From an uncultured Clostridia bacterium (GTDB taxonomy: Bacteria > Bacillota > Clostridia > TANB77 > CAG-508): a stretch of DNA of 48,089 nt. Location of the stretch: contig CALXKE010000001.1 of assembly GCA_944388805.1 (NCBI GenBank), positions 1-48,089 of the forward strand. The letters are read 5' to 3'. Below are positions 25,075 through 34,321 of this stretch, one piece after another; positions within the stretch are counted from its first letter, which is position 1; every line of letters starts with the position of its first letter. The notes under the pieces were generated by a model. That model was not told the origin of the DNA, searched no databases, and saw nothing but the letters and a program-made list of their open reading frames with translations. Made by a program: the position numbers and the translations under genes.

Positions 25075-26769
25075 TTATTTCCATTTCATTGAAATATGAC
25101 CTTGTTTGGTTTCTTTTTTCGAATTTAAGAAACCAGAACGATATTCTCTTTTTTCCATAGGTGGTAAGAAGTAAGCGCTTCCTTTTACTTTTTCAAGAGG
25201 AGAGGCACCTACTGTATAAGGAACACCAAAAGATTTTGAATCACACATAGCTATCATATAGACAAAAAGACCAAGTGCAATTCCTAAGAATCCACAAAGG
25301 TAGCCTAGAAAGATAAACACAAATCTGTAAACTCTTAGGTGGAATCCAAATGCATAATCTGGAATGGCAAAAGAGGCGGTTCCTGTAATGGCAACTACAA
25401 TAATTAAGATAGGACTGACAATTCCTGCACTGACAGCAGCTTGACCCATTACCAAGGCGCCAACAATTCCAATTGTAGGTCCAATAGGAGAAGGAACCCT
25501 TAAGCCAGCTTCACGAATTAATTCAAAGGATAGTTCTAATACTAATAATTCGAAAATAATGGGAAATGGAACATTGGCACGAGAGGCTAAAATGGAGAAT
25601 AATAGTTCAGTAGGTAATATTTCTTGATGAAAACTAGTAACGGCAATATAGAGTCCAGGTAGTAATAAGGTTATAAAGGCAGCAATTAATCTAATAAATT
25701 TGGTGAAATTAGAAAACAGTGCTTTTTGATTTTTGTCATCAGGCGAACTTAGAAAATCAGATAAAATACCAGGTGTGATAATCGCATAAGGAGAACCATT
25801 TACTAGAATAATCACTCTACCGTCTAGTAAGTAACTGGCAGCTTTATCAGGTCTTTCGGTGGAAATCAGTTGAGGTGTATTTAGATTACTAGAATCGGAA
25901 ATTAATTGTTCTAATTGTCCAGCAGAAAGTAAAGAATCAACATCTAAATTATTCATTCGAAATTTTACTTCTGCAATTAAATCTTCATTAGCAAGTCCTG
26001 AAACATAACAAATGCCACATTTTGTTTTTGTTATATTTCCGACACTTATATTTTCAATAACTAAATTTTCATTATTAACAAATCTTCTGACAAGTGAGGT
26101 ATTGGTTCTAATATTTTCGACAAATGCTTCATGAGGTCCTTTGATGACAATTTCATTGCTAGGTTTTTCAATTCCTCTTTGCTTAAATCCTTTTACCTCT
26201 ATATCAAAAGCAATATTTAAGGTATCCACAAATAAAGCACAATTTCCGGAATTAATACCTGAAATGGCTTCCTCAAAAGTAGAGACTTGTTTAATGGCGT
26301 TTTGAGGAACAAGACAACTAGAAATATAGTTTGCCAAATTAAATTTTTTGACTTTTCGAACGGTAATATGATTGGTAACAGATTCAGAAATGATTCTATT
26401 CTGAGAGCTATCATATAGATTATTGCGATTTCTCATCATCAGTGGTTCTAAAAGGAATTCATTCATGATTTCTGTATTAATCATTCCATCTATAAAGATG
26501 AGAAGTGCATGATATTGTTTACCTCTAGCGTTTAAAATAAAATCACGAAAAACAATATCGGAATTGATTAACAGATTATATTTTGTTTTCAAATAATCTA
26601 TATTGGCAGTAACACTTGGAAAAATTTTTGTTTTTTCGTTTCCTTCTTTTCCTAATGTGCTATCTGGATAGATTTTGGTATTTAAATCTTCTACTAAATT
26701 AAAATTGTAAGTTTCTTTATTATCAGGTGTATAAGTAAAAAGTGAAGAGAATAAATCTTTTAAATTCAT
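25075..26769 (-). CDS. gerA: GerA family spore germination protein
   Basis: 564 residues from the ATG at 26769 with AGGAG 8 nt upstream; the 10-codon longer frame has no better signal. A large N-terminal cytoplasmic domain (1 to about 310) is followed by four to five TM segments (about 320-500) and a short Lys-rich end. Conserved pieces include the YLLDGRVIILVNGSPYAIITP region near 335 and PSPIGPTIGIVGALVMGQAAV near 430. It is the first gene of the gerA-gerB-gerC operon. GerA subunits form the oligomeric germinant-gated channel of the spore inner membrane. Expression is expected in the forespore (sigma-G), but I could not fix a promoter. Confidence 0.92.
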   Translation of the reverse strand: MNLKDLFSSLFTYTPDNKETYNFNLVEDLNTKIYPDSTLGKEGNEKTKIFPSVTANIDYLKTKYNLLINSDIVFRDFILNARGKQYHALLIFIDGMINTEIMNEFLLEPLMMRNRNNLYDSSQNRIISESVTNHITVRKVKKFNLANYISSCLVPQNAIKQVSTFEEAISGINSGNCALFVDTLNIAFDIEVKGFKQRGIEKPSNEIVIKGPHEAFVENIRTNTSLVRRFVNNENLVIENISVGNITKTKCGICYVSGLANEDLIAEVKFRMNNLDVDSLLSAGQLEQLISDSSNLNTPQLISTERPDKAASYLLDGRVIILVNGSPYAIITPGILSDFLSSPDDKNQKALFSNFTKFIRLIAAFITLLLPGLYIAVTSFHQEILPTELLFSILASRANVPFPIIFELLVLELSFELIREAGLRVPSPIGPTIGIVGALVMGQAAVSAGIVSPILIIVVAITGTASFAIPDYAFGFHLRVYRFVFIFLGYLCGFLGIALGLFVYMIAMCDSKSFGVPYTVGASPLEKVKGSAYFLPPMEKREYRSGFLNSKKETKQGHISMKWK

Positions 26770-26922
26770 AATGAAAACTCCTAATTCATAATAATACATA
26801 TATTCGTATTAGAAATAATTGTCATTTATTTTAGTATTGCTAATTTTTTTAAATTTATACTAGTTTTTATATAACAAAAATGATATAATAAAAACATAGT
26901 GTTAAGAAAGGAAAACAATAAT

Positions 26923-28071
26923 ATGAAAGAAGACATAATCGATAAAATCACTTCAGTGATATTATTTTTACTAATTATAGGTATTTTCGCAGTTATCATT
27001 GTTTTTTCTATTATTGCAATCCAAGAATTTTCAGGAGAGAAAGAAGCATTAACATTTGTAGAAAATTCAGGAAATGTTGAGACTGCAACAAGTAATGAAA
27101 AAACAGTGGAAGATGATATAGAAGTACCGGAAATTGTTGAAAATCCAATTAATTCAATAGAAAAAACGAATAGTAATACAAGTAATAATTATGCAAATGT
27201 ACAAGTAGATAAATATTTCTATAATCAATTAGATGAAAAATCAAGAATTATATACAGAGCATTTGAAAGTAATAAAGAACAAATGAAAACAGGAACTTAC
27301 CAAATCGAATTGGGAACGAGTTTTTCAGATATATTATCTCAAAGCAATGGACAAGAAAAATTAGGGGAATATTATCAATCTGCAATAGAAGCCTATACAT
27401 ATGATAACCCAGAAATATTTTATTTAAGTCCTAAAAAAATGTATTTAAATATAGAAACAACAACGAGAGGCGAAAATTCAACATATAATGTATATATCAA
27501 CTCTGGAAATGAAGCCAATTATTTAGCAGAAGAATTTGATTCTAAAGAAGCAATTGACCAAGCAATTACACAGATTGAACAAGTAAAAAATCAAATTGTG
27601 CAAAATAAAACAGGAAATACCTATCAAGATATTAAAATGGTACATGACTATTTAGTAGATAATATTGGTTATGATAGTAGTTTATCAAAACAAAATATAT
27701 ATAATATTTACGGAGCATTGGTAAATCGAGAGTGTGTATGTGAAGGATATGCAAGAGCATTTAAATATCTATTAGATGAATTAAATATTCCTTGTGTTAT
27801 GGTGATTGGAACAGGAACAAACTCTCAAGGAGAAACAGAAAATCATGCTTGGAACTATGTCCAATTAAATGGAAATTGGTATGCAGTGGATACGACTTGG
27901 GATGATCCAGTGGTCATAGGTGGAGGCACTGCAAGTGAAGAATCTAGATATCAATATTTCTTAGTAGGAAGAGAAGTGATTGACCAAGACCATAATCCAA
28001 GTGGACAATTTACAGAAGGTGGAAAAATATTTAGTTATCCAAATCTAAGTTATGAAAGTTATTCAAATTAA
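26923..28071 (+). CDS. Membrane-anchored transglutaminase-like protein
   Basis: 382 residues from the ATG at 26923 (AAAGGA upstream). TM segment about 8-33, then an Asn/Ser/Glu-rich linker and a C-terminal transglutaminase-like core. Catalytic Cys in ECVCEGYARAF (near 276), His in ENHAWNYVQL (near 308), Asp in WYAVDTTWDDP (near 323). The Cys-His-Asp order matches the transglutaminase/protease fold of bacterial surface proteins, which may cross-link or cleave peptides of the envelope. It is divergent from gerA and precedes the P-loop gene at 28117. Substrate unknown. Confidence 0.85.
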   Translation: MKEDIIDKITSVILFLLIIGIFAVIIVFSIIAIQEFSGEKEALTFVENSGNVETATSNEKTVEDDIEVPEIVENPINSIEKTNSNTSNNYANVQVDKYFYNQLDEKSRIIYRAFESNKEQMKTGTYQIELGTSFSDILSQSNGQEKLGEYYQSAIEAYTYDNPEIFYLSPKKMYLNIETTTRGENSTYNVYINSGNEANYLAEEFDSKEAIDQAITQIEQVKNQIVQNKTGNTYQDIKMVHDYLVDNIGYDSSLSKQNIYNIYGALVNRECVCEGYARAFKYLLDELNIPCVMVIGTGTNSQGETENHAWNYVQLNGNWYAVDTTWDDPVVIGGGTASEESRYQYFLVGREVIDQDHNPSGQFTEGGKIFSYPNLSYESYSN

Positions 28072-28116
28072 AGAAAGGAGAAAGTTGTGTAGCACAAGGC
28101 GAACAACCAAACAAAT

Positions 28117-28974
28117 ATGATATTAGATGAACTATTTGGAAATAAAATAAAAGTATATGCATTTGTTGGACCATCAGGAACAGGAAAAAGTTATCGTGCA
28201 CAAATGGTAGCAAGTGAAAGAAACATAAACTATATTATTGATGATGGATTATTAATTAAAGATAATGAAGTATTAGCGGGAGAATCAGCAAAAAAAGCAC
28301 CTACCAAAGTAGGAACGGTAAAACATGCATTATTTTATGAAAAAGAAGAAAGAGAAAAAATTATAAAAGCCTTAAAAAAGGAAAGACCACAAAGTATTTT
28401 AATATTAGGAACATCAGATGGAATGGTACAAAAAATAGCAGCAAATTTAGGGTTACCAGAAATTAGTGAATATATTTATATAACTGATGTTGCAACAAAA
28501 CAAGAAATGGAAACGGCAAGAAGAATTCGTGTAACAGAAGGAAAACATGTTATACCAGTACCAACATTTCAAATAAAAAAAGACTTTTCTGGGTATTTAT
28601 TAGACCCATTACAAATCTTTAAATCAAAAGGAAAAGGACAAAAACCATATATATCAGAAAAGTCTATCATCAGACCAACCTTTAGTTATCTTGGAAAATT
28701 TACCATATCAGATTTAGTGTTTAGACAAATCTTAGAGTATATTGCTGTAAAAACACCAGCTATCTACAAAATATCAAGAACAAGGGTAGAAAACTATGGT
28801 GAAGGAGCTAAAATCTATGTAGAAGTGACAGTTATGTATGGATATAATGTCATAAACGGAATTAAAGATTTCAAGGATAGAGCAAAAAAAGAAATAGAAA
28901 AATTAACAGCCATGAATGTTGTAGAATTAGATGTGGTTGCAAAAAATATTTATGTGCCAGAAAAGCAGGATTAA
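28117..28974 (+). CDS. P-loop ATPase with C-terminal Asp23/Gls24-like domain
   Basis: 285 residues. Walker A FVGPSGTGKSYRAQM near 16-30, then a short NTPase-like domain with SILILGTSDGMV near 93 as a possible Walker B-like strand. From about 187 on (SIIRPTFSYLGKFTISDLVF) it resembles the Asp23/Gls24 alkaline-shock domain. This combination is known among clostridial proteins, with no firm function. A ribosome binding site is weak at this ATG: GGAG at 28077-28080 is too far, and no alternative in-frame start is available because of an upstream TAG. It follows the transglutaminase-like gene by 45 bp, so the two are probably cotranscribed. Confidence 0.7.
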   Translation: MILDELFGNKIKVYAFVGPSGTGKSYRAQMVASERNINYIIDDGLLIKDNEVLAGESAKKAPTKVGTVKHALFYEKEEREKIIKALKKERPQSILILGTSDGMVQKIAANLGLPEISEYIYITDVATKQEMETARRIRVTEGKHVIPVPTFQIKKDFSGYLLDPLQIFKSKGKGQKPYISEKSIIRPTFSYLGKFTISDLVFRQILEYIAVKTPAIYKISRTRVENYGEGAKIYVEVTVMYGYNVINGIKDFKDRAKKEIEKLTAMNVVELDVVAKNIYVPEKQD

Positions 28975-28979
28975 CAAAT

Positions 28980-29015
28980 CGGGATTTTGGGGACGGACTC
29001 ATTTTTCCCTTTTTG
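28980..29015 (+). repeat. GGGGACGG half copy before cmk
   Basis: Contains GGGATTTTGGGGACGGACTC followed by ATTTTTCCCTTTTT; no complementary arm nearby, so it is a half element. Confidence 0.8.
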
Positions 29016-29079
29016 AATGAGGGTATCACTCAGCATCAGAAAAAAGAAGTCATAAAAATATAAGAAAAGAGGAAAGAAT

Positions 29080-29733
29080 ATGTCATTTGTAGTTGCAATT
29101 GATGGACCTGCTGGAGCAGGAAAAGGAACGATAACCAAACTAGTAGGTGAGAAATTAGGATTAGTGAACATTGATACAGGAGCAACCTTTCGATGTGTTG
29201 CTCTAAATATGATTCAAGAACATATCAATATACAAGAAGAAGACAGAATAGAGGAAATGTTAAGTAAAATCAATATTGAAATGCATCCTGATGGAAAAAT
29301 ATTTTTAAATGGAGAAGATGTAACACACAGAATTAGAGAAAATGATGTGAACAATTTGGTTTCACCTGTATCTGTGTTACCAGTGGTAAGAAATAAACTA
29401 TTAGGAGTGCAAAGAAAAATTGCAGAAGGAAAAAATGTCATCATGGAAGGAAGAGATATTGGAACAGTCGTTTTTCCAGATGCAGATGTTAAAATTTATT
29501 TAGATGCAACAGCTGAGGAAAGAGCCAGAAGAAGAGTGTTGCAAAATCAAGAAAAAGGAATAGAATGTTCTTATGAAGAAGTACTAGAAGGAATCAAAGA
29601 TAGAGATAAAAGAGATTCTACTAGAGAAATTGCACCATTGAAAAAGGCGGAAGATGCTATATATGTGGACTCTACAAATTTGAATGTTGAACAAGCGGTA
29701 GAAAAAATTATAGAAATTATTAAAAAGAAATAG
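29080..29733 (+). CDS. cmk: Cytidylate kinase
   Basis: 217 residues, standard length. Phosphorylates CMP and dCMP with ATP. P-loop DGPAGAGKGT (8-17), NIDTGATFR (the usual Tyr of DTGAMYR is Thr-Phe here) near 31, EGRDIGTVVFPDA near 125 for CMP binding, and the LID-like RDKRDSTREIAPLK near 171. RBS AGAGGAAAG. It is followed by plsC, a common clostridial pair. Confidence 0.93.
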   Translation: MSFVVAIDGPAGAGKGTITKLVGEKLGLVNIDTGATFRCVALNMIQEHINIQEEDRIEEMLSKINIEMHPDGKIFLNGEDVTHRIRENDVNNLVSPVSVLPVVRNKLLGVQRKIAEGKNVIMEGRDIGTVVFPDADVKIYLDATAEERARRRVLQNQEKGIECSYEEVLEGIKDRDKRDSTREIAPLKKAEDAIYVDSTNLNVEQAVEKIIEIIKKK

Positions 29734-29825
29734 TAGCAGAACAAGAAAACAAATAAGGTCTGTCCCTTTTGTTTCAAAATGGAACGATTTGGCACGTCCC
29801 TAATGTTTCAGAAAAGGAGAAAAAA

Positions 29826-30422
29826 ATGAAAAAAGTATTAAAAGAAATTATAAAATGGATTGTAAGAGGTGCTTTATATATATGGTTTAAAATTGTATAT
29901 CAAGCAGAAATAAAAGGATTAGAAAATGTTCCAAAAGATGGACCAATTATATTTTGTGGAAACCACAGAAGCTACATGGATCCACCACTAATGGTGGCAA
30001 CTGCTAAGAGAGATATGAAGTTTTTAGCTAAAGAAGAGTTGTATAAAAATAAATTTTTAGCATTTTTAGGTTGGGCATTTGAAGCAATACCAGTAAAAAG
30101 AGATGAAAAAGATATTTCTGCGATTAAAGCATCTTTAAAAGATTTAAAAGAAGGAAAATGTATTGCTCTATTCCCAGAGGGAACTAGAAATGGATTAGAA
30201 AAAGGCGAAAAAGTAAAAGATGGTGTTGCCTTTTTTGCCATAAGAAGTGGTGCAAAAGTTGTTCCTTGTGGTATAAAAGGTGGAACAAAAGATCATCATA
30301 AAATTACCATTACTTATGGTGAGCCACTAGATTATAGTCAGTATAAAGGAAGCAAAGATAAAGAAGTGTTAGATAAAGTAACTGAAGAAATTATGAGCAA
30401 GATTATCGAACTTGCTAGTTAG
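29826..30422 (+). CDS. plsC: 1-acyl-sn-glycerol-3-phosphate acyltransferase
   Basis: 198 residues from the ATG at 29826 (AAAAGGAG just upstream); a longer frame from 29769 comes from GGGACG-type repeat DNA. Transfers an acyl group to lysophosphatidic acid to make phosphatidic acid at the membrane. Catalytic HX4D motif in NHRSYMDPP near 45, second motif FPEGTRNG near 118, and a single N-terminal hydrophobic segment. Located downstream of cmk and followed by a TGTCGCAT repeat and a terminator. Confidence 0.9.
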   Translation: MKKVLKEIIKWIVRGALYIWFKIVYQAEIKGLENVPKDGPIIFCGNHRSYMDPPLMVATAKRDMKFLAKEELYKNKFLAFLGWAFEAIPVKRDEKDISAIKASLKDLKEGKCIALFPEGTRNGLEKGEKVKDGVAFFAIRSGAKVVPCGIKGGTKDHHKITITYGEPLDYSQYKGSKDKEVLDKVTEEIMSKIIELAS

Positions 30423-30426
30423 GAGA

Positions 30427-30462
30427 ATGTCGCATAGACAAACGAACTCAATGCGACATTAA
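30427..30462 (+). repeat. TGTCGCAT hairpin repeat, copy g, in the plsC 3' region
   Basis: Perfect arms; AGGAG directly precedes its ATG (30427), and it reads MSHRQTNSMRH then TAA. It is followed at once by a terminator. Confidence 0.85.
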
Positions 30463-30465
30463 TAA

Positions 30466-30497
30466 AAAACAGATTGGTAAGCGAATCTGTTTTTTTC
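30466..30497. terminator. Terminator after plsC, shared with the minus-strand gene
   Basis: Stem AAACAGATT/AATCTGTTT with loop GGTAAGCG and T/A runs on both sides. Confidence 0.8.
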
Positions 30498-30691
30498 TAT
30501 TTTGAATTTTTCAAACAATCCTTTACAGCTTTTCTGAGAGCTTCTACTAATTCATCATTTGTTTTATCCATAAAATCTGCACTCCAGACTTCAACGGGGC
30601 TTCTTGTAAAATAGAATTGTTTTTTTGAACCGGGGATGTAAAACTTTTTTATAGGCGGTTTGGGTTTGGTTATTAATCCAATAGATTCCAT
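30497..30691 (-). CDS. Small 64-residue hypothetical protein
   Basis: ATG at 30691 with AAGGAG 6 nt upstream. The first part is Pro/Lys-rich (ITKPKPPIKKFYIPGSKKQF), and the second is a short helical region with DFMDKTNDELVEALRKAV. The strong start signal, orientation opposite to its neighbours and convergent terminator support a real gene. No TM segment and no family recognised. Confidence 0.6.
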   Translation of the reverse strand: MESIGLITKPKPPIKKFYIPGSKKQFYFTRSPVEVWSADFMDKTNDELVEALRKAVKDCLKNSK

Positions 30692-30826
30692 ATTTTTCTC
30701 CTTTTAATTACAAGAAAAAGTTTTAGCAAGCTTACCATTGCTAGTTACAAAATAATGCTTTATGCATTAAAAATAATATACCATAAAACGGGAATATAAG
30801 CAAATATTTGAGTAAACATAAATAAT

Positions 30827-30855
30827 TTGACAAATTGACTTAATAGGTGTATAAT
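30827..30855 (+). promoter_or_regulatory. Strong promoter of typA
   Basis: Consensus TTGACA (30827-30832), 17-nt spacer, consensus TATAAT (30850-30855). The leader of ~150 nt holds a hairpin (GCGTTTTTC/GGAAAACGT type, about 30884-30913) and two TGTCGCAT repeats. The rest of 30692-30826 shows nothing else recognisable. Confidence 0.75.
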
Positions 30856-30920
30856 TTTATAAGCTGATTTTTAGAGAATGGGGCGTTTTTCAAGAAAAAC
30901 TTTGGAAAACGTCTTAATAA

Positions 30921-31007
30921 ATGTCGCATCAACAAACAATCTCTATGCGACAAAAACAAATGTCGCATCAACAAACGAACTCAATGCGACAAAATGAAAG
31001 GGAGTAG
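30921..31007 (+). repeat. Two TGTCGCAT repeats in the typA leader, one 28-codon frame
   Basis: Two copies, 30921-30952 and 30960-30991, lie in the same frame from the ATG at 30921 to TAG at 31005. The frame reads MSHQQTISMRQ, MSHQQTNSMRQ, then NERE. The ribosome binding site of typA (AAGGGAG) is inside the frame's end, and its stop is 4 nt before the typA ATG. Confidence 0.85.
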
Positions 31008-31011
31008 TAAA

Positions 31012-32826
31012 ATGAACAACAAAAACATTAGAAATATCGCAATTATTGCACACGTAGACCATGGAAAAACGACATTGGTAGATGCCATGTTAAAACAAAG
31101 CCATGTGTTTAGAGAAAATGAACAAGTAGCAGAAAGAATCATGGATTCTAACGATTTGGAGAAAGAAAGAGGTATTACCATTCTTTCTAAAAATACATCT
31201 GTTATGTATCATGATATCAAAATAAATATTGTAGATACACCAGGACATGCTGATTTTGGTGGAGAAGTAGAAAGAGTACTAAAAACAGTTGATGGAGTAC
31301 TTTTATTAGTTGATGCTTTTGAAGGTGCCATGCCACAAACTAGAGAAGTGTTAAAAAAGTCATTAGCTTTAGGATTAAAACCAATTGTTGTAATTAATAA
31401 AATTGATAGACCAGGTGCAACTCCAGAAAAAGTTGTGGATCAAGTTATTGAATTATTTATTGAGTTAGATGCAAGTGATGAGCAATTAGATTTCCCAGTT
31501 GTCTATGCTTCAGCGAAAAATGGAATTGCCAAAATGAACTTAGAAGATGATGCAACAGATTTACATTGTCTATTTGAAACCATTGTTAATACCATTCAAC
31601 CACCAGATTGTGATGAAGATGGACCAGCACAAATGTTAGTATCTAACATTGATTATGATGATTATGTTGGAAGAATTGCTATAGGAAGAGTAGAAAGAGG
31701 AATTATAAAAGATGGAATGCCAGTTGCCATCTGTGGAAAAGAAGATAAAATTACACAAGGAAGAGTAGCAAAAGTATATACACATGTTGGATTAAATAAA
31801 GTAGAAGTAGAAGAGGGAAAAGCTGGAGATATTATTGAATTGGCAGGTTTACCAGATATCAACATTGGAGATACGATTTGTGATTTTAATCATCCAGAAA
31901 AAATACCATTTGTAGATATTGATGAACCAACTGTATCTATGACATTTAGTGTTAATAATGGACCATTTGCAGGAAAAGAAGGTCAATTTATTACATCTCG
32001 TCATATTCGTGATAGATTGTTTAAAGAACTAGAAAGAAATGTATCTTTAAGAGTAAAAGAAACAGATTCACCAGATTCTTTTGAAGTATCAGGAAGAGGA
32101 GAATTACATTTATCTGTATTAATTGAAACAATGAGAAGAGAAGGGTTCGAATTATTAGTATCTCGTCCAAAAGTTATCTTTAAAGAAATTGATGGTGTAA
32201 AGTGTGAACCAATTGAAGATTTAGTAGTTAATGTTCCAGATGACTGCGTAGGAAATGTAATTGAAAAATTAGGAAGAAGAAAAGCAGAAATGGTAAATAT
32301 GGAACCAGCTGAAGATGGACATACAAAAATTGAATTCAAAATTCCAGCAAGAGGCTTAATTGGATATAGAACAGAATTTTTAACAGACACCAAAGGTGAA
32401 GGAACCATGAATCATATATTTGATTCATACCAACCATATAAAGGAGATATCCAAGCGCGTGTTAGAGGAACCATTGTTGCATTTGAAGCAGGAAAATCTG
32501 TCACATATGGATTATACAATGCACAAGATAAAGGTGACTTATTCATCGGACCTGGTGTAGAAGTATATGAAGGAATGATTGTTGGATTAAACTCAAGAGG
32601 AGAAGATTTAGCAATCAATGTATGTAAAGAAAAACATTTAACAAATACAAGAGCTTCTGGTTCAGATGATGCATTACGTTTAGTACCACCAATTCAAATG
32701 TCACTAGAAAAAGCAATCGAATTTATTCAAGACGATGAATTGGTAGAAGTAACACCAAAATCAATTCGTTTAAGAAAGAAAATCTTAGATACCAAGGAAA
32801 GAGAAAGAGCCAATAGAAATAAATAA
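31012..32826 (+). CDS. typA: Ribosome-associated GTPase TypA/BipA
   Basis: 604 residues from the ATG at 31012 (AAGGGAG upstream); six extra codons from 30994 are unlikely because the ribosome binding site lies within them. Translational GTPase of the EF-G/LepA group that acts on ribosomes under stress or in 50S assembly. G1 AHVDHGKTT (13-21), G2 [10 protein letters not shown]3 [10 protein letters not shown]4 NKIDRPGA, then EF-G-like domains and the BipA-specific C-terminus with [20 protein letters not shown]. Its leader has a strong promoter and two repeats. Confidence 0.95.
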   Translation: MNNKNIRNIAIIAHVDHGKTTLVDAMLKQSHVFRENEQVAERIMDSNDLEKERGITILSKNTSVMYHDIKINIVDTPGHADFGGEVERVLKTVDGVLLLVDAFEGAMPQTREVLKKSLALGLKPIVVINKIDRPGATPEKVVDQVIELFIELDASDEQLDFPVVYASAKNGIAKMNLEDDATDLHCLFETIVNTIQPPDCDEDGPAQMLVSNIDYDDYVGRIAIGRVERGIIKDGMPVAICGKEDKITQGRVAKVYTHVGLNKVEVEEGKAGDIIELAGLPDINIGDTICDFNHPEKIPFVDIDEPTVSMTFSVNNGPFAGKEGQFITSRHIRDRLFKELERNVSLRVKETDSPDSFEVSGRGELHLSVLIETMRREGFELLVSRPKVIFKEIDGVKCEPIEDLVVNVPDDCVGNVIEKLGRRKAEMVNMEPAEDGHTKIEFKIPARGLIGYRTEFLTDTKGEGTMNHIFDSYQPYKGDIQARVRGTIVAFEAGKSVTYGLYNAQDKGDLFIGPGVEVYEGMIVGLNSRGEDLAINVCKEKHLTNTRASGSDDALRLVPPIQMSLEKAIEFIQDDELVEVTPKSIRLRKKILDTKERERANRNK

Positions 32827-32954
32827 GAGAAAGAAAATTTCAGGAAGAATAATCATAGGATTAGCTATTGAAAATGCATATAAAACAGTGTATAACAAAT
32901 CTGGTTAAATCCTATACAAATAGTAGGAGAGTAAAAGGACAGGAAAGATAGAAA

Positions 32955-33530
32955 ATGAATCTAAAAGAACAAATAAAACAATTTGTACCATTTAATGAAC
33001 AAGAGCGAGCAGATAAAGAAATGATGCTAGAATATATAAATATTTTTAAAGATGTATTAACTAGAGAAAATAAAATGTGTCATTTTACAGCGTCTAATTG
33101 GATTGTAAATAAAGAAAGAACAAAGGTATTAATGATTTATCATAATATTTATCAATCTTGGGCATGGACAGGTGGGCATGCCGACGGAGATGAAAATTTG
33201 TTACATGTGGCATTAAAAGAAGCAGAAGAGGAAACAGGGATAAAAAATTTAAAAGTAGTAAGTGATGGCATATATGGTTTAGAAATTCTTACAGTAGATA
33301 GTCATATAAAAAGAGGAAAATTTGTACCATCTCACTTACATCTAGACTGTTGTTATTTACTTGAAGCAGATGAAAATGAACCACTTAAAATAAAAGAAGA
33401 TGAAAATAGTGGTGTGAAATGGATAGATATTGACAAGGTAACAGAAGTAACCAATGAACCGAAAATGGTACCAATTTATCAGAAATTGAATGATAAACTA
33501 GTAGAATTAGAGAAAGAACAAAATAAATAA
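32955..33530 (+). CDS. Nudix hydrolase
   Basis: 191 residues. The Nudix box begins GGHADGDENLLHVALKEA and ends EEETGI (about 74-97), fitting the GX5EX7REUXEEXGU pattern with Lys for Arg. The substrate is unknown; the N-terminal extension with NKMCHFTASNWIVN is typical of a clostridial/actinobacterial Nudix subgroup. RBS AGGAAAG. Followed by a terminator-like hairpin. Confidence 0.88.
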   Translation: MNLKEQIKQFVPFNEQERADKEMMLEYINIFKDVLTRENKMCHFTASNWIVNKERTKVLMIYHNIYQSWAWTGGHADGDENLLHVALKEAEEETGIKNLKVVSDGIYGLEILTVDSHIKRGKFVPSHLHLDCCYLLEADENEPLKIKEDENSGVKWIDIDKVTEVTNEPKMVPIYQKLNDKLVELEKEQNK

Positions 33531-33535
33531 CTGAA

Positions 33536-33566
33536 AAGAACTGTCAAAACTGACAGTTCTTAAAAA
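33536..33566 (+). terminator. Hairpin after the Nudix gene
   Basis: 11-bp perfect stem AAGAACTGTCA/TGACAGTTCTT with a 4-nt loop AAAC; weak T tract on the + strand. Confidence 0.65.
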
Positions 33567-33621
33567 TAGGTAGAAAACTTATAAAAATAATGGATTAGAA
33601 AACGAGATGGAGGAAATAAAA

Positions 33622-34209
33622 TTGAATATCATAGAATTAGAAAAAATAAAACAAAAAGCATTAGAAGAACATATTCCAATTATCATGGACGAAACATTAG
33701 AAGTCATTGAAAAGTATTTAAATAAAAACAAGCCTAATAGAATACTAGAAATCGGAACAGCAGTTGGATATTCTGCCATATGTTTTACACAATTTTTGGC
33801 AGAAAATGGTGTTATTGATACCATTGAAAGAGAAGCTGATAGAGTAGAAGAGGCAAAGAAAAATATTCAATTAGCAGAGGTAGAAGAAAAAATAAACATT
33901 TATGAGGGAGATGCCGTAGAAATTTTACCAACTTTAAATAACCAATATGATGTGGTATTTATCGATGCTGCAAAAGGAAAATATCCATTTTTCTTAAAAG
34001 AAGCCTTAAGAATGATAAATAAAGAGGGTATTATATTTGCAGATAACATTTTATATAAAGGCTATGTGATGAGTGATTATAACAAGCATAAACAAAGAAC
34101 AGCGGTTAGAAATTTAAGAGAATATATAAAAGAAGTTAGTGAAAATCCAAATCTTGAAACAGAAATTTTAGAAGTTGGAGATGGGCTAGCTGTTAGTAAG
34201 ATTAAATAA
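33622..34209 (+). CDS. trmR: O-methyltransferase, TrmR-like (tRNA mo5U34)
   Basis: 195 residues from the TTG at 33622, for which GGAGG (33609-33613) is ideally placed; the ATG at 33607 is in frame but lies at the edge of that GGAGG. Class I SAM-dependent fold: motif I RILEIGTAVGYSAI (near 38), acidic end of strand 2 in DTIERE, metal-ligand VFIDAAKGKY near 112 and DNILYKGYV near 138, as in the caffeoyl-CoA O-methyltransferase-like family. In Bacillus the close relative YrrM (TrmR) methylates 5-hydroxyuridine in tRNA. A U32 protein of the type that makes that hydroxyl is encoded at 36869, which supports this function. Confidence 0.75.
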   Translation: MNIIELEKIKQKALEEHIPIIMDETLEVIEKYLNKNKPNRILEIGTAVGYSAICFTQFLAENGVIDTIEREADRVEEAKKNIQLAEVEEKINIYEGDAVEILPTLNNQYDVVFIDAAKGKYPFFLKEALRMINKEGIIFADNILYKGYVMSDYNKHKQRTAVRNLREYIKEVSENPNLETEILEVGDGLAVSKIK

Positions 34210-34211
34210 GA

Positions 34212-34275
34212 ATCTGACCCGACATAGCAATTAAAGATTGCTGCAGCCCTAGTACCACAGAATCTAGTTGTCTAA
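34212..34275 (+). repeat. CCCGACATAGCAA element after trmR
   Basis: GC-richer stretch beginning AATCTGACCCGACATAGCAA and including GCAAT/ATTGC and, further on, CCACAGAATC and TTGTCT. A diverged relative follows sigK on the minus strand (about 39848-39915). In both cases it lies in the sense orientation between a gene end and its terminator. Confidence 0.5.
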
Positions 34276-34283
34276 GACAATAA

Positions 34284-34321
34284 GAAAAAAGCTGATATTG
34301 ATTAGAATATCAGCTTTTTTC
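34284..34321. terminator. Bidirectional terminator
   Basis: Stem AAAAAAGCTGATAT/ATATCAGCTTTTTT, 8-nt loop; serves the + gene trmR and the - gene ending at 34322. Confidence 0.9.
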